In this document: piece after piece, positions 10,700 through 22,235 of the stretch
How the letters are laid out: every line of letters starts with the position of its first letter
Position numbering within the stretch: the stretch's first letter is position 1
DNA from: Ailanthus altissimus
Lineage: Eukaryota > Streptophyta > Magnoliopsida > Sapindales > Simaroubaceae
NCBI GenBank assembly: GCA_946807835.1
Contig: OX327694.1
Span: 3,608,001-3,672,000 of the forward strand
Reading direction: 5' to 3'
Length of the DNA stretch: 64,000 bases
Translations under genes and position numbers: made by a program
The notes under the pieces: model-generated
Databases searched by the model: none
What the model was told of the DNA's origin: nothing
The model's input: only the letters and a program-made list of their open reading frames with translations

Positions 10700-12030
10700 T
10701 TATAAATGAGTTCAAGTATTTATTATGCCAATCTTTATATTTATCTACAATAAATCAAGACTCTCACTTTACAAAAAATGGTATTTACACCAAATCTTGT
10801 AAATGGTTTCAAAAATTTCTTGTGTCAACTATAAAAATTACTTATAATAAATCAAGATACACTCCATTACAAGAAAGGGTATTAATATTGTAAATAAAAT
10901 AAATACATCATATATAAATTTGTATAACTTAAGAATAAAACATTAAATTCATGAATAAGAGTTAAGTATATCTTATTATCTTGTTAAGAGTTTCACCCTT
11001 TCACCTTATCAAAAAAGAAAATTACTTGGACATAATAAATGAGTTCAAGTATTTATTATGCCAATATTTATATTTATCTACAATAAATCAAGACTCTCAC
11101 TTTACAAGAAAGGGTATTTACGCCAAATCTTGTAAATGATTTTAAAAATTTCTTGTGTCAACTATAAAAATTACCTATAATAAATCAAGATACACCCAAT
11201 TACAAGAAAGAGTATTAATATTGTAAATAAAATAAATACATTATATATAAATTTGTATAACTTAAGAATGAAACATTAAATTCACGAATAAGAGTTAAGT
11301 ATATCTTATTATCTTGTCAAGAGTTTCACCATTTCACCCTAACAAAAAAGAAAATTACTTGGACATAATAAATGAGTTCAAGTATTTATTATGTCAATCT
11401 TTATATTTATCTACAATAAATCAAGACTCTCGCTTTACAAGAAAGGGTATTTACGTCAAATCTTATAAATGGTTTCAAAAATTTCTTGTGTCGACTATAA
11501 AAATTACCTATAATAAATCAAGATACACTCCATTACAAGAAAGGGTATTAATATTGTAAATAAAATAAATACATCATATATAAATTTGCATAACTTAAGA
11601 ATGAAACATTAAATTCACGAATAAGAGTTAAGTATATCTTATTATCTTGTCAAGAGTTTCACCATTTCACCTTAACAAAAAAGAAAATTACTTGGACATA
11701 ATAAATGGGTTCAAGTGTTTATTATGCCAATTTTTATATTTATCTACAATAAATCAAGACTCTCACTTTACAAGAAAGAGTATTTACGCCAAATTTTATA
11801 AATGGCTTCAAAAATTTCTTGTGTCAACTATAAAAATTACCTATAATAAATCAAGATACACTCCATTACAAGAAAAGGGTATTAATATTGTAAACAAAAT
11901 AAATACATCATATATAAATTTGTATAAATTAAGAATGAAACATTAAATTCATGAATAAGAGTTAAGTATATCTTATTACCTTGTCAAAAGTTTCACCCTT
12001 TCACCTTAGCGAAAAAAAAAATTACTTGAA
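10700..12030 (+). repeat. Tandem array, four copies of a 333-bp unit
   Basis: The anchor GAGTTCAAG (GGGTTCAAG in the last copy) occurs at 10708, 11041, 11374 and 11707, exactly 333 bp apart each time. Copies are highly similar with scattered substitutions and small indels that leave the period unchanged. Short open frames inside the units are by-products. The unit is AT-rich and looks like a short satellite or an expanded segment of a larger repeat. Confidence 0.9.
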
Positions 12031-13050
12031 CATAATAAAATTAAAGAAAAAAAAAGATGGAAAAAGCGATAACATGACTTTAGAATAGGAAACAAGAGAA
12101 AAAAAAAATACTATAAAGAGATAATACAAAAGACAAGTATTTTGAACTAAAATCTAACTCTCTAATTACATACTTTTTGCATAAACAAACCACCTATTTA
12201 TAGAAAAATATGGATAAATCAAGACAATGAAGAGGGAACTACTTGGATAATAAAAGTCAAGAAGAGTGGCAACTAATTTGCATTGATTATCATTAATGCA
12301 CCCACTTGATTGCCTAATTTAGAATTGATGTGGTTCAAATTAGTTTTCACTGAAAATATTAAAATTGTAGATAAGTCTCTTATCTTTTCAAATTGAGTTA
12401 TCTCATACGTATTAGATACGTATTTTTATAGTTATGGGCTAAATACCGATGAATATTTGGACTGAGTCTGTACTGTAAATCAGTTCTGTTCTAGGTTATT
12501 TCACCCTCTAAATACTCAAATTTTAAATGTCTTGTAATACAATATATTAGCCCATTGAGTCAGCTCTTTACAGGATCAAGAATCATTCAAATTAGATTCT
12601 TAAGTAGAAAATTATGCATATTTTATCGAATTTATCACAAAACAGTAAAAAGCTAATTAAGTATAATATTATAAAAATACTTAAGTTATAGGGGTTAAAG
12701 ACACTAGTAATAAAAATAATAATGTAAAATCCTTATTAAATATATAATTTTAACTGTTCATCAATGATTATTGAATCTTAAGACTAAGCCAAATAAACTA
12801 CATATTGAGGAAATGCTTATCTAAATAGATTATTATCCTTTTGTTTATGGATGGCAAAATCCGAACTTTAATCTAGGTTTTATTCAACTCGGACTTATAT
12901 TTGAATTTCTTAAAGATTTTCAAGTAATTTGGATTTTTTTGAATGCAGACTGAGTTTGAATTTTAATTTAATCTGGGTTTAAGTGTGCAGAACCTTGATT
13001 TTAACTTGATTTTTAATTTTTTTTAGTAGAATTTGTTGAACTTTACTAAA
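12031..13050. other. AT-rich noncoding stretch
   Basis: No gene recognised. A minus-strand CTATAAATAGG box near 12195 resembles a TATA element and may belong to an old LTR-type element spanning the tandem array. Otherwise nothing is supported. Confidence 0.3.
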
Positions 13051-13089
13051 GTGCGCGCGCGCGCGCACACACACACACATATATATATA
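13051..13089. repeat. Compound microsatellite (GC)n(AC)n(AT)n
   Basis: About 39 bases of uninterrupted purine-pyrimidine alternation run from GTGCGC through ACAC to ATAT. Such tracts are favourable for Z-DNA at the GC/AC part and for strand unwinding at the AT part. Confidence 0.9.
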
Positions 13090-13436
13090 GAATTTTTTTT
13101 TAAAGAAAAAAACTAAATCTTTCAAATTTCTTTCTCATTTCTCATCATTCAAACAATAAACACCAGATTAATCATGCATGCAAGCAAAATATCATTGAAA
13201 CTAAGCAAACCAAAAACTTGAATGTAAAAGAAGAAAAAAAAACAGAAAGTATATTACCTAGAAACAGTAGATAATGATTGGATAGGAAATTAGCAGTGAA
13301 ATCAATTTCGATCGGTGCAAAATGCAAAACCCACATAAATAAACATCCTAAGAAACAAAGCTACAAACTTCCAAGTTTCAACAACAATCGGCGTTACCCA
13401 AATAAAAACAGCAAGTATTAAAAATAAATAAAAATG

Positions 13437-15537
13437 ATATTTACCAAAAATTTTAAGAAAGGAACGTGTGTACCCTAATATATATTTTTTTTAAAATTCT
13501 ATCAATCCTTATTAAGTAATGATTTTCATTAATTTTAATTAAAAAAATAATAAAAATAAAAATTCACTATAAACTCTTAAGTTAGTAGATTGCCACGTAA
13601 GAAAAAAAGTCATTGACAATGATTAAACTCCGGTCACTCATATGACAAATACAAGTACTTACCACTATAATAAAATAAATTTTGTTGAAATAATATCAAA
13701 ATTAAAAATATAAAAATAAAAATGACAGAATCCTAATCACCACTAGCCACCACATACTGCTGGTGATTTCGGTGATGGTTTATGGCGAGGACGATTGGAA
13801 CTAACTAGTCGACCATTATGAGTCGGTCGAAATGTTGACCAACGACTAGCACGGTGACCACCAACGACAATAGGTAGTGGCCGACAATGGCTTTTACAGT
13901 AGTTAAGGTTCCGTCGTTTTTTATTTATTTTATATTTTAGTATTATTCTAACAAAGTTTATTATAACACAATGGTGTATACTCTTACCTGTCTTGTGAAT
14001 AACTAAGGTACAATCGTTGTCAATGATATTTTTAAAATTATTAACATGTGGTATTGAGTACAATATGTAAATAGATTTACAAACTCATAAAAATTAGGAT
14101 AGGGGATATTTTTATCCCAATATTTTGGGCTAATTGACAACTTTACATTGATAAAATTTAAAATGCCAAATTATATCCCGATATGTTAATTTTTGCCATT
14201 AATTTTAACAGTTGTAGGGTAAAGGAGTAATTTAATCATAGAAATAAATTACACTTTGGACACGTGACACAATCTTACCCATTTATTATCTTTTTGAACA
14301 CCTGACATAATCTTATCTTTTAATTTAATATAATTTAAAAATAAACTTTAATAAAAGGACACGTGTTATAATATAATTAATTACTTTGTAAACGTGTCAA
14401 CATGTAATTAGTTTATATTTTTATTAAATAATTTTTAAAATTTTTAAATTAAAAAAAAATTTAAAACCAGAGTCGGAGTGTCGCCGGTTGGTCCCTGGCC
14501 GCCTTTTTTAGCAATACTCTGATGGCAAAAAATAATCAAAATTATATTATTAAACTCAATTTTTTCTAATTTACATAATAATGTGGTTAGTTTTGGTAAA
14601 AAAAAAGCCAAATTGGTAGAAAGGGGCACAGCTGCAACCAAAAGGGATCGGTGACTTGCACCACCCTCACCTGTAGACAAATCAGCCGCCGATCTATCTA
14701 CAAGCCCTTCTCCACCCATTTTGACTATTTTTTGGCCTTTTTTTAAACTAAAAATATCACTCCCTTTTGTAAATCAAGAAAAATTAAGTCTAATGATGTA
14801 AATTTTAAATTATTTTACTATCCCAACATCGCTAAAAAATGGTGACCAATTGGTTGCCTTTTTTGGCGACAGTAACAATTTTTTAATTAATCAATTTATT
14901 AATAATTAACCAGTTACATAGTGGCATATGTTCAAATTACATAGTGACACGTATCCATTTTCACATTTTTTTAATTCTATTAATAATGGGGTAAAATGGT
15001 AAATAACTATTAAAAATAAATTTTTCATTCAAATAAACAGCAAAAGTGACGAATTGAGGTAAAATTAAGTATTAAAAATTTTGTATAGGGTAAATGTGCC
15101 ATTTAGGCCATAATATTGGGGTACATATAATCTTTACCCTAAAAATTATTAACATGTGGTTTATAGGATAATATGTTAATAAACTTGCAAACTCATAAAT
15201 AAAGATAAAATTGGAATAACTTAATTGGTTAAAGTATGTGGTTATTAACTATAAGGTCAAAAGTTCAAGCCCTCTTTTTAGCGTCTTAATTAAATTTAAG
15301 ACTTTTTCAGTTGAAACGAGAGCATAATCCTACTTTCACCAATTTTAATCGTTTTGTCATTAATTAAATTTAGTCTTTTTTTAAGTCAAAATAAGACATA
15401 ATTATACTTTTATTAATTTTATCTATTTTACCGTTAAATAGACAAAAACTATTACTTGGCAAGAACCTTGATAAAATTTTTAAAAATACTAAAATTTGCA
15501 TGTTCTTTTCTTAAAACCTTAGAAGTTTCAGTGTTTT
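13437..15537. mobile_element. Long-TIR element, copy 1 (contains a nested element)
   Basis: The left end, around AAGAAAGGAACGTGTGTACC, and the right end, when reverse-complemented, align over about 100 bp. Both sides share a GTAAT-GATTTT/AAGTAATAG-type core. The internal part contains short GC-richer segments and a tRNA-like A/B box pair at about 15215-15290 (TTAATTGGTTAAAG and GGTCAAAAGTTCAAGCC). The element is split by a second TIR element at 14097-15139. No transposase is seen. The sequence matches copy 2 (15928-16935) on both sides of the nested insertion. Confidence 0.6.
14097..15139. mobile_element. Nested TIR element with 9-bp target duplication
   Basis: The inner block is flanked on both sides by TAAAAATTA (14088-14096 and 15140-15148), a 9-bp target duplication as made by Mutator-like elements. 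The termini are imperfect inverted repeats containing a CCCAATATT core. GC-richer inserts near 14470-14500 and 14640-14700 stand out from the AT-rich body. It appears related to the element at 36740-37969 in general plan. About 60 bp of host-repeat sequence is present on both flanks, so the history is more than one simple insertion. Confidence 0.6.
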
Positions 15538-15545
15538 TTTTAAAA

Positions 15546-15790
15546 AAAAATAGAAAAGTCGAAACAAGAGCATCGTTCTTTCACCAATTATAAATGTTTT
15601 GTCATTAATTAAATTTAGATTTTTTTCAGTCAAAATCGAGCATAATTATAATTTTACTAATATTATTTGTTTTGCCGTTAAAATAAATAAAAACTATTAC
15701 TTGACAAGAGTATCGATAAAAAATTTAAAAACAATAGAGTCTGCATCTTTTAAAATTTTAGAAGTCCAAGTATCTTTTAAAAAAAAATAG
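15546..15790. repeat. Orphan right end of the long-TIR element
   Basis: Repeats the right-terminal part of copies 1 and 2 (GTCATTAATTAAATTTAG, then AAAAACTATTACTTG) directly after copy 1. No matching left end is present. It is a partial duplicate, probably from unequal exchange or abortive repair. Confidence 0.6.
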
Positions 15791-15815
15791 AATATCTTAT
15801 ATAGCCATCTTCCCA

Positions 15816-15906
15816 TTTACTGGGGATTGTATTTGTATGCTTGCCAAAGGCTTTTTGGTTATAATAAAAGTAAAATCGATTGTCTTGGTGTGAATGGGAC
15901 CTAAAC
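15816..15906 (+). repeat. Short copy of dienelactone hydrolase 3' flank (left of TIR copy 2)
   Basis: About 90 bp matching 5511-5600 and 16971-17055 (GTATTTGTATG, TTATAATAAAAG, GTCTTGGTGT). It lies just left of TIR copy 2, while a longer version lies just right of it. The short segment is therefore duplicated around the element. Confidence 0.7.
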
Positions 15907-15927
15907 TACTAAAAATAAAAATGAAAA

Positions 15928-16935
15928 ATGACATTTAGATTTTTAAGATTTGAGAAAAGGGACATGCACACCCTAGTATTTAAAAAAAATCATCAAGACC
16001 TTTGTCAAGTAACGATTTTCATTAATTTTAACTAGAAAAATGATAAAAATAAAAATTTACTTTAAACTCTGAAGTTAGTACACTGCCACATAAGAAAAAC
16101 AACGTCATTGATAAAGATTGAATTTTGATCACCCAGATAAAAAGTAAAAGTACTCACCATTTTACTACAATAATTTTTTTTAAAACAATTCTAAAATTAA
16201 AAATAAAAAAAATGAAAAATAACATAACCCTAACCACCACTTCCTATTGCTTATCACAGACCATCACTCGTGACTTTGTGGACAGTTTATGGCGAGGACA
16301 ACAGTGGCTTGTTCTGTAGGCACAATGATTGCTAGCGGCGGTAGGCAATGGCCAGCAGTGGCTTCTTCCGTAAGTAGAGTTTTGTTGTTTCTCATTTTTA
16401 TATTTTTATATTTTAGTTTTATTCCAACAAAGTTTATTATAGCATAATAGTGAATATTCTTACTTGTTATACAAATGACTAAGGTTCAAACATTGTCAAT
16501 GTTGTTTTTAAAATTATTAGCATATGGCCTTAAAGAAAATATATTAATAGATTTGTAAACTCATAAATAAAGATTAGGTTGGAATAGCTCAATTGATTAA
16601 AATATGTGACTATTATTTATAACGTAAATGTTTAAACTCTCTTTTTAGCGTTTTAATTGAATTTGGAATTTTTTTATAAAAAATCAAAACAAGGGGTATA
16701 ATTATATTTTCATCAGTTTTACCTATTTTATAAAAACTGTTATTGGTTTAAAATTTTAATTGAATTTAAACTTTTTTTAATTAAAATGGATGTATAATTG
16801 TACTTTTATTAATTTTATCATTAAAATAAATAAAAACTATTACTTAATTAGGGTCTTGATAAAAATTTTAAAAATATTAAAATTAAATTTTTTAAAAAAA
16901 ATTTAAAAATTTAAAAACTTTTTTTAAAAAAAGAA
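15928..16935. mobile_element. Long-TIR element, copy 2
   Basis: About 1.0 kb with roughly 100-bp terminal inverted repeats. The interior matches copy 1, including a GC-richer segment at 16225-16380 (shared TTTATGGCGAGGAC) and a tRNA-like A/B box pair near 16577-16650 (TAGCTCAATTGATTAAAA). No transposase is encoded, so it is non-autonomous. It sits inside duplicated dienelactone hydrolase 3' flank sequence. Confidence 0.6.
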
Positions 16936-16944
16936 AAATGAGAA

Positions 16945-17375
16945 TATTTTGTATCCCATATTCCCCTTCACTGGGGACTGTATTTGTATGTTCGCCAAAG
17001 GCTTGTTGATTATAATAAAAGTGAACTCGATTGTCTTGGTGTAAATGGGGACCGGAACTACTGTGGACCAAAAGATTAAATTAACTTTGACAGGGAGAAT
17101 TCTTCTTTGGACCAAAAGATTCCGATCATGTGGTCCTACAACTTGCTATCAAGCCTCGAGTAGCTGACCTAAATGGACATGGAGTAGTATTATTTTATTT
17201 ACAAGATTGAAAATTGAGAACATTTGGGACGATTTTGCACATAACATCCTACTGTCCAAATTGTATTTTAGATGAATTATGCCGAAGAAATCGCTTTCTG
17301 ATAGAGCGTTTAAAATTCAAACGGGGTCTTTGTTTTGTAAATGGGTGTGTGGTCCTCCTGCTAAATCCAAATATT
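16945..17375 (+). repeat. Copy C of the dienelactone hydrolase 3' flank
   Basis: Aligns with 5511-5910 over about 400 bp, including GGACCAAAAGATTC, CATGTGGTCCTA and GAGCGTTT motifs in the same order. There is no coding exon next to it. Short open frames in this stretch are therefore not evidence of a gene. Confidence 0.75.
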
Positions 17376-17619
17376 ATTTCAAGTTTTTCAATTCCAGTTT
17401 GGCATATTCTAGCATGCCAGAAATTTTCTTTCGTTTGAACTCATCGGTCATCAAAATACAGCTTCATTCACTTAAATGATACCCTCATTCTTCGACCATA
17501 TGCTTTAAGGATCGAGATAAAGAAATCAGAGGTCAAGCTGCTTTTCTGGAAAGCCTGGATATGGATGGTGCATGTTTTGTAGTATGAGTAGACTGGTGCT
17601 GATTTGCTCGTACTATAAG
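17376..17619. other. Noncoding spacer
   Basis: Unique-looking sequence between the hydrolase flank copy and the hAT-like element; nothing recognised. Confidence 0.4.
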
Positions 17620-18179
17620 TAGAGGTGGTAAAATAGATCATAATACAATTATTTGATATGAATTCGATACGCTTTAATTGAATTTAGGTTAAAAAAATTG
17701 ACGCGATTAATAAATAAATCGAGTTCATGTTATTCATTTATTAATCGTGTCGAATATGTTTTTAAGTTCTGCGATTTACCAATTCGTTTAAGACATATTA
17801 CTATTTAATTTACTGTATATTTTTACATTCAATAGTATTACCATTTATTTAATCGTGTTTAAATAAATATTTATCATTATTTAAACGTGTTTAATCATAT
17901 TAAATAAATCAAAATTTGTGTTATTATTCGTTTAAACGAATATAATTATAAACAAATTGAATTGTGTAAAAATATATAAACAAATTGAATTTGATTTATT
18001 TATTTAAATGTATATAATCGTGTAATTCTTTTACGATTCGTTTAGTAAACGAATTGAATATGTGTTTGAGTATCTAATTCATTTAATAAACGAATCGTAA
18101 ATGAATAAAATAAAAATTTGTTAATAACCGACATTAACACGATACGAATATGATTCATTTACACAAATTATCACCCCTA
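17620..18179. mobile_element. hAT-like non-autonomous element, 560 bp
   Basis: The ends TAGAGGTGGTAAAA and TTATCACCCCTA are imperfect inverted repeats of the TAGGGGTG type known from hAT superfamily elements. The flanking 8-mers ACTATAAG and ACAACAAG match at 6 of 8 positions, consistent with an aged 8-bp target duplication. The body is AT-rich, with repeated AAACGAAT/ATTCGTTT words. No transposase is present. Confidence 0.7.
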
Positions 18180-18328
18180 ACAACAAGGCACGATATTCTC
18201 CATCTATAAAAATTTTAAGCTTTGTTGGGCACAAAAAAGAAATAGTTGTTTTCTTGGAATAGAATTACTTTTATGATCAAATAGTGGGAATAATGAATGC
18301 ATATCGAAATTAAATTGTCTTCTATTCG
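18180..18328. other. Short AT-rich spacer
   Basis: Sequence between two small transposons; nothing recognised. Confidence 0.4.
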
Positions 18329-18617
18329 GGGGCATTAATACTGTCACTTCCTGAGGTTTATATAAATTACATTTAAATGATGATTTTAATTTTAAATATA
18401 TTTTCATTTTTTTAATTTAAAAAACGAAAACATTTTTATTTTTAAAAAAAATATTTTAATTATTTACATAATAAAAATTATAATTTTAAAAACATTTTTA
18501 TCTTTTAAATAAATTAAAAAAATAACAATATAATTAAAAAAATCATCTGAAAGTATAATATATGTAAATCTCGTAGGTTGAATGTTGAAAATAATACACT
18601 GAAAGTGTTAATATCCC
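18329..18617. mobile_element. MITE family 1, copy 1
   Basis: The ends GGGGCATTAATACTGTCA and (reverse complement) GGGATATTAACACTTTCA are inverted repeats. The family pattern is GG-ATTAAYACTGTCA, a short gap, then GAGGTTTATATAAATTA, and it recurs at 39409, 53010 and 53316. No coding capacity; length about 290 bp. Confidence 0.7.
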
Positions 18618-21589
18618 TCTTATTCAAGAGTTGAGTGGAAGTTGTCTCGTCAGTTTTCGAAAAGGTGAGTTAAATCCCTCTCATAATTCATAAATGAGAG
18701 TAGGAATCGCTTTAATAGTTCAAACAATAAATTTCAAATTGCGACATAACAAAAGTACAAATAGGAAATATGTCTCAAAAAATAATTGACTACAGAAAAA
18801 TCTAGAAAAGCACTATTTCCACTCGTTCATATCAACATTGTTGGAAAAAAAATATTTTAAAAGTCCTTTAAAATATTTTATAAATTATATAATTTAAATA
18901 TAATTTTTATATTGTCAATTATTAATAATAAATTATCATTATTACCTAGTAGTTATAATATTTTAAATTAGTCATTAAAAATAAATTAAATATGCGAGAG
19001 TTGAAATATTTATACATTATTATTATTTGAAAGTTTTATTTATTAAATTATTCTTATTAATATTAAAACTAATACATAAACTGCTTATCATTATATAAAA
19101 TATGTTAGTCCTTTTTTATTAGTAGTAAAAACAGTGAGAATGAATAAGAAAATAGAAAAAATGGGAAGTAATCTATTTATGTACTATTTTAAATAATATA
19201 TTTTTTATATTATGTTTTTAAACAATTATAACAATAGAGATTTATTATTATTTTTCATTGATCATGCTATCGAAAAGAACAGTTGCAAGCATAAAGTTGA
19301 ATCTTAAAATCATATAAATCTGTGACTGCAGTATGAAAGAAGAACTATTTAACTTTAATACAATGCTATTAGTATATCTCTTTATACTCAAAATCAATTG
19401 TGTCTTACTTTACTCCCATAATTTATTTATATTTATTCTATCAATATTTTATATATTTTAATATATAATTGAATAATTTTTAAAATAAATATCTCCAACA
19501 AAACATCATCCACCAGAAGTAATTTTTGCGAAAATAGCTTTAGAGAGCATTAAGTGCTTGCCTTATGAATCATAATCACATACATGAAAACACATTAATT
19601 TTTTTTTTTTTTTTGTGGGCATGAAACAGATGCAATTTGTTAAGCAGTTGGACTTCCATGTGCATGCCTTTATTAATAGGATGTGCTGAGAATTCAGAGC
19701 CAAATTGTAGGCCACTTTGCTGCTGTCCTCAAAAGTTGATTTAAGTTAATTAAATCGCTGGAGATGACATTTCAATTCTGTCGACCAACGTGAAAATGGT
19801 TCAACACAGATCATGTAGAGAAAATTAAGCAGTGCCTCAATGTTAATGTTTTTAGAGTTTGTTGGGTTTGATTTTGATAGTGATGAGGTTGATGTTTCTG
19901 GTCAAGGTTGGTGCAGCTACAGACATTATAATACATTAGACTATGCCTAATCAGTTGAATTAACACACCAGATTTCAGAAAGAGCTCGTTGAAGAAAGAG
20001 GACACTTCTTTTGCTTATGCATGTACCCATCAGCTACTTTTATCTTAGCCATAAATGCAATGTCCTCTTTGTAGAAATTAAAAGAGAAGAAAAAGTAAAC
20101 AATAAACCCAACTTAATTAATTTTTTAAGGTTAAGCGGCATTGTATGTTTCATGTAACTCATGTTGGCCGACTCTCTTTTCAAATTTGAAAAGAAGTAAA
20201 CACGTGGTGGAATATAGGATTTTTTGAAAGCTGGGATGTTAGAAAAGAGCCGTCAGCGTGGTGTTTTGAGAATTGGGACTGTTTAACTAATCCTCTTGAA
20301 CAGCTGCCTTAATTACTAAATAGTTTTAGTCGTCCAATTAACTTCTCATAAATTCAAATCAAAAATCAGAAGGAGCATATCGTCTAAAGCTTTAATGTTA
20401 AGCACTCAATTGGTCACATCGCACATGTTTTATAAGTTTCTTTGTAGCATATGGGATATATAGCTTTTGGTTGTTGAATGTGAACTACTCACATTTACTT
20501 TAATTTATGGATTGATATGATCAACATCCTACATAATATGTTAGCTTGTGTTTGGTTAAGTTTCATATTCTTTGTTTCTAGTTTTAAAATTGTTAATTTC
20601 TTTATCAAAGTAACATCATTCTTAACCCTGAGCTTTTGAGTTTTGAGTGATTCAATATTTTCATTGGGTAGAGTCTCTTTTAGCGATATTTGAGGTCTTT
20701 AAAGTGTATAACCGCCGCACACAGGATTAGAATAAGAATAATACCACACTTATAAAATGGTATATTAATTTCATCTTAAATAATATGTTAAGCAATCATT
20801 AAGTTTTGAAATAGTATGGTAAGTAATTTTAAAAATTGCATAATTTCACCATCTAATTATTGTTTGACATATCAATTTAAAAGATAAAAATTTAAAATAA
20901 CATTTGAGAAGCATAATCGTTACTCCTAGAATAAATTAATTAAAATTTAAAAGGATAATAGGGGCTAATTTTTTTTTTAAAAAAAAGTTATTAATTTGAA
21001 TTCATAAAATTTAATTGAATTACTTAATTAGTATTTAATTAGCTTTTGTGATTGAAAAAATAATATTTAAGTTGCATTTTTTTAGGGTAGTGAGATAAAT
21101 TAAACATATCAATTTATTTTTTTATTCTTAAAAAGTATCCTTTAAACACTATTTTTTTTTTAACAATGAGTATTAAAGTAATTCAACGAAATTTTAATAG
21201 ATTAAATTAGAAATTTTATAAATTCTTTTTATTTTCAAAGAAGTTTGGTAGTCTTAAGCAAGATGTTAAAATAACATGATTACGTTTTTAAAGAACTGAC
21301 AAATAATATTACTATGGTTCGAGAGAATGGAGGGCGTTGGGTGTGGAAAGAGCTGTGGAAGGGCTAAAGGTGGGGAAGGAGGAGAATTCCTCACCCCAAC
21401 TCTAACAGGTTTCAATCTTTTTTAAGGTTAAAACTAAATATTGGAGTAACTAAAGGCTTTTTCTAGCCGTAAGTTTTGTTCACCTTCCTAATTGAAGTTA
21501 AAGGTTCTAATCCTGGAGGTGTTAGGATAGTTGATATATGCCTCCGTCTTGTGGAAGCCTTCTAATTTGAGTCCCGGTAGTCTAGATTA
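18618..21589. other. AT-rich intergenic stretch without recognised genes
   Basis: About 3 kb. I see no exon with supported similarity and no tRNA. Scattered short open frames look like chance. Around 19600-20100 base composition is less skewed, but no protein family is recognisable. Confidence 0.4.
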
Positions 21590-22235
21590 GATGGAATGTA
21601 CCTCAAAGATCTACACGTGTTTGCTTCCAATAATTTTAGTAGTGTAATTTTATGGGATATGCCTTAAAGATCTACATGTGTTACTTCCAATAATCCCAGA
21701 AGTGTAGTTCAACAAGTGTTACTTCCAATAATTCTGGCAGTATAATTTGATTAGGTTTGATCAGGTAAAGTGTGTCGCATGTGTTGCTTTTAATAATCTT
21801 GGTAGTATAGTTCAATCAAGTGGGGTGTGCCTTAAAGATCTGCACGTGTTACTTCCAATAATTTGGTAGTGTAGTTTGATTGGGTTCGATCAGGTAGGGT
21901 ATGCCTTAAAGATTTGCACTATTATTTCTTATAATCTTATAGTGTAATTCGACACGTGTTACTTGTAATAATCTTAGTAGTGTAATTCGAATAGGTTTGA
22001 TCAAGTAGGGTGTGTCGCACGTGTTGCTTCTGGTAATTCTAGTAGCGTAGTTCGATTAGGTAGGGTGTGCTTCAAAGATATGCACATGTTGCTTTCAATA
22101 ATCTTAGTAATATAGTTCGATTGGGTTCAATCAGGTGGGGTGCGAGTAAAAAATTTGCACTTGTTGCTTCCAATAATTCTAGTTATGTAGTTCGATTAGA
22201 GTGTGTTTTAAATATATACATGTTACTCTCAAATT
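21590..22235 (+). repeat. Diverged minisatellite with CACGTGTT-type words
   Basis: A degenerate unit recurs about ten times: CACGTGTTRCTTCCAATAAT, then an AGTAGTGTAGTTCGATT-like part, often followed by GGTAGGGTGTGCCTTAAAG. Unit length alternates between short and long forms because the middle part is sometimes missing. Copies diverge considerably, so the array is old. Confidence 0.75.

Noticed and set aside
11314..11946. Two similar plus-strand open frames (81 and 99 codons)
   Set aside because: They are the same part of adjacent 333-bp repeat units, not duplicated genes.
10700..12030. CRISPR-like or spaced-repeat array
   Set aside because: Units are contiguous 333-bp repeats without spacers, in a plant nuclear context.
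13743..14063. Minus-strand open frame of 106 codons
   Set aside because: Lies wholly in the long-TIR element and is not kept open in copy 2.
15200..15290. Functional tRNA gene suggested by A/B-box words
   Set aside because: No acceptor stem or anticodon arm can be folded; boxes are degenerate and lie in a transposon.
17214..17479. Two overlapping plus-strand open frames
   Set aside because: They fall in the repeated hydrolase 3' flank; the equivalent region at 5.7-5.9 kb is noncoding.
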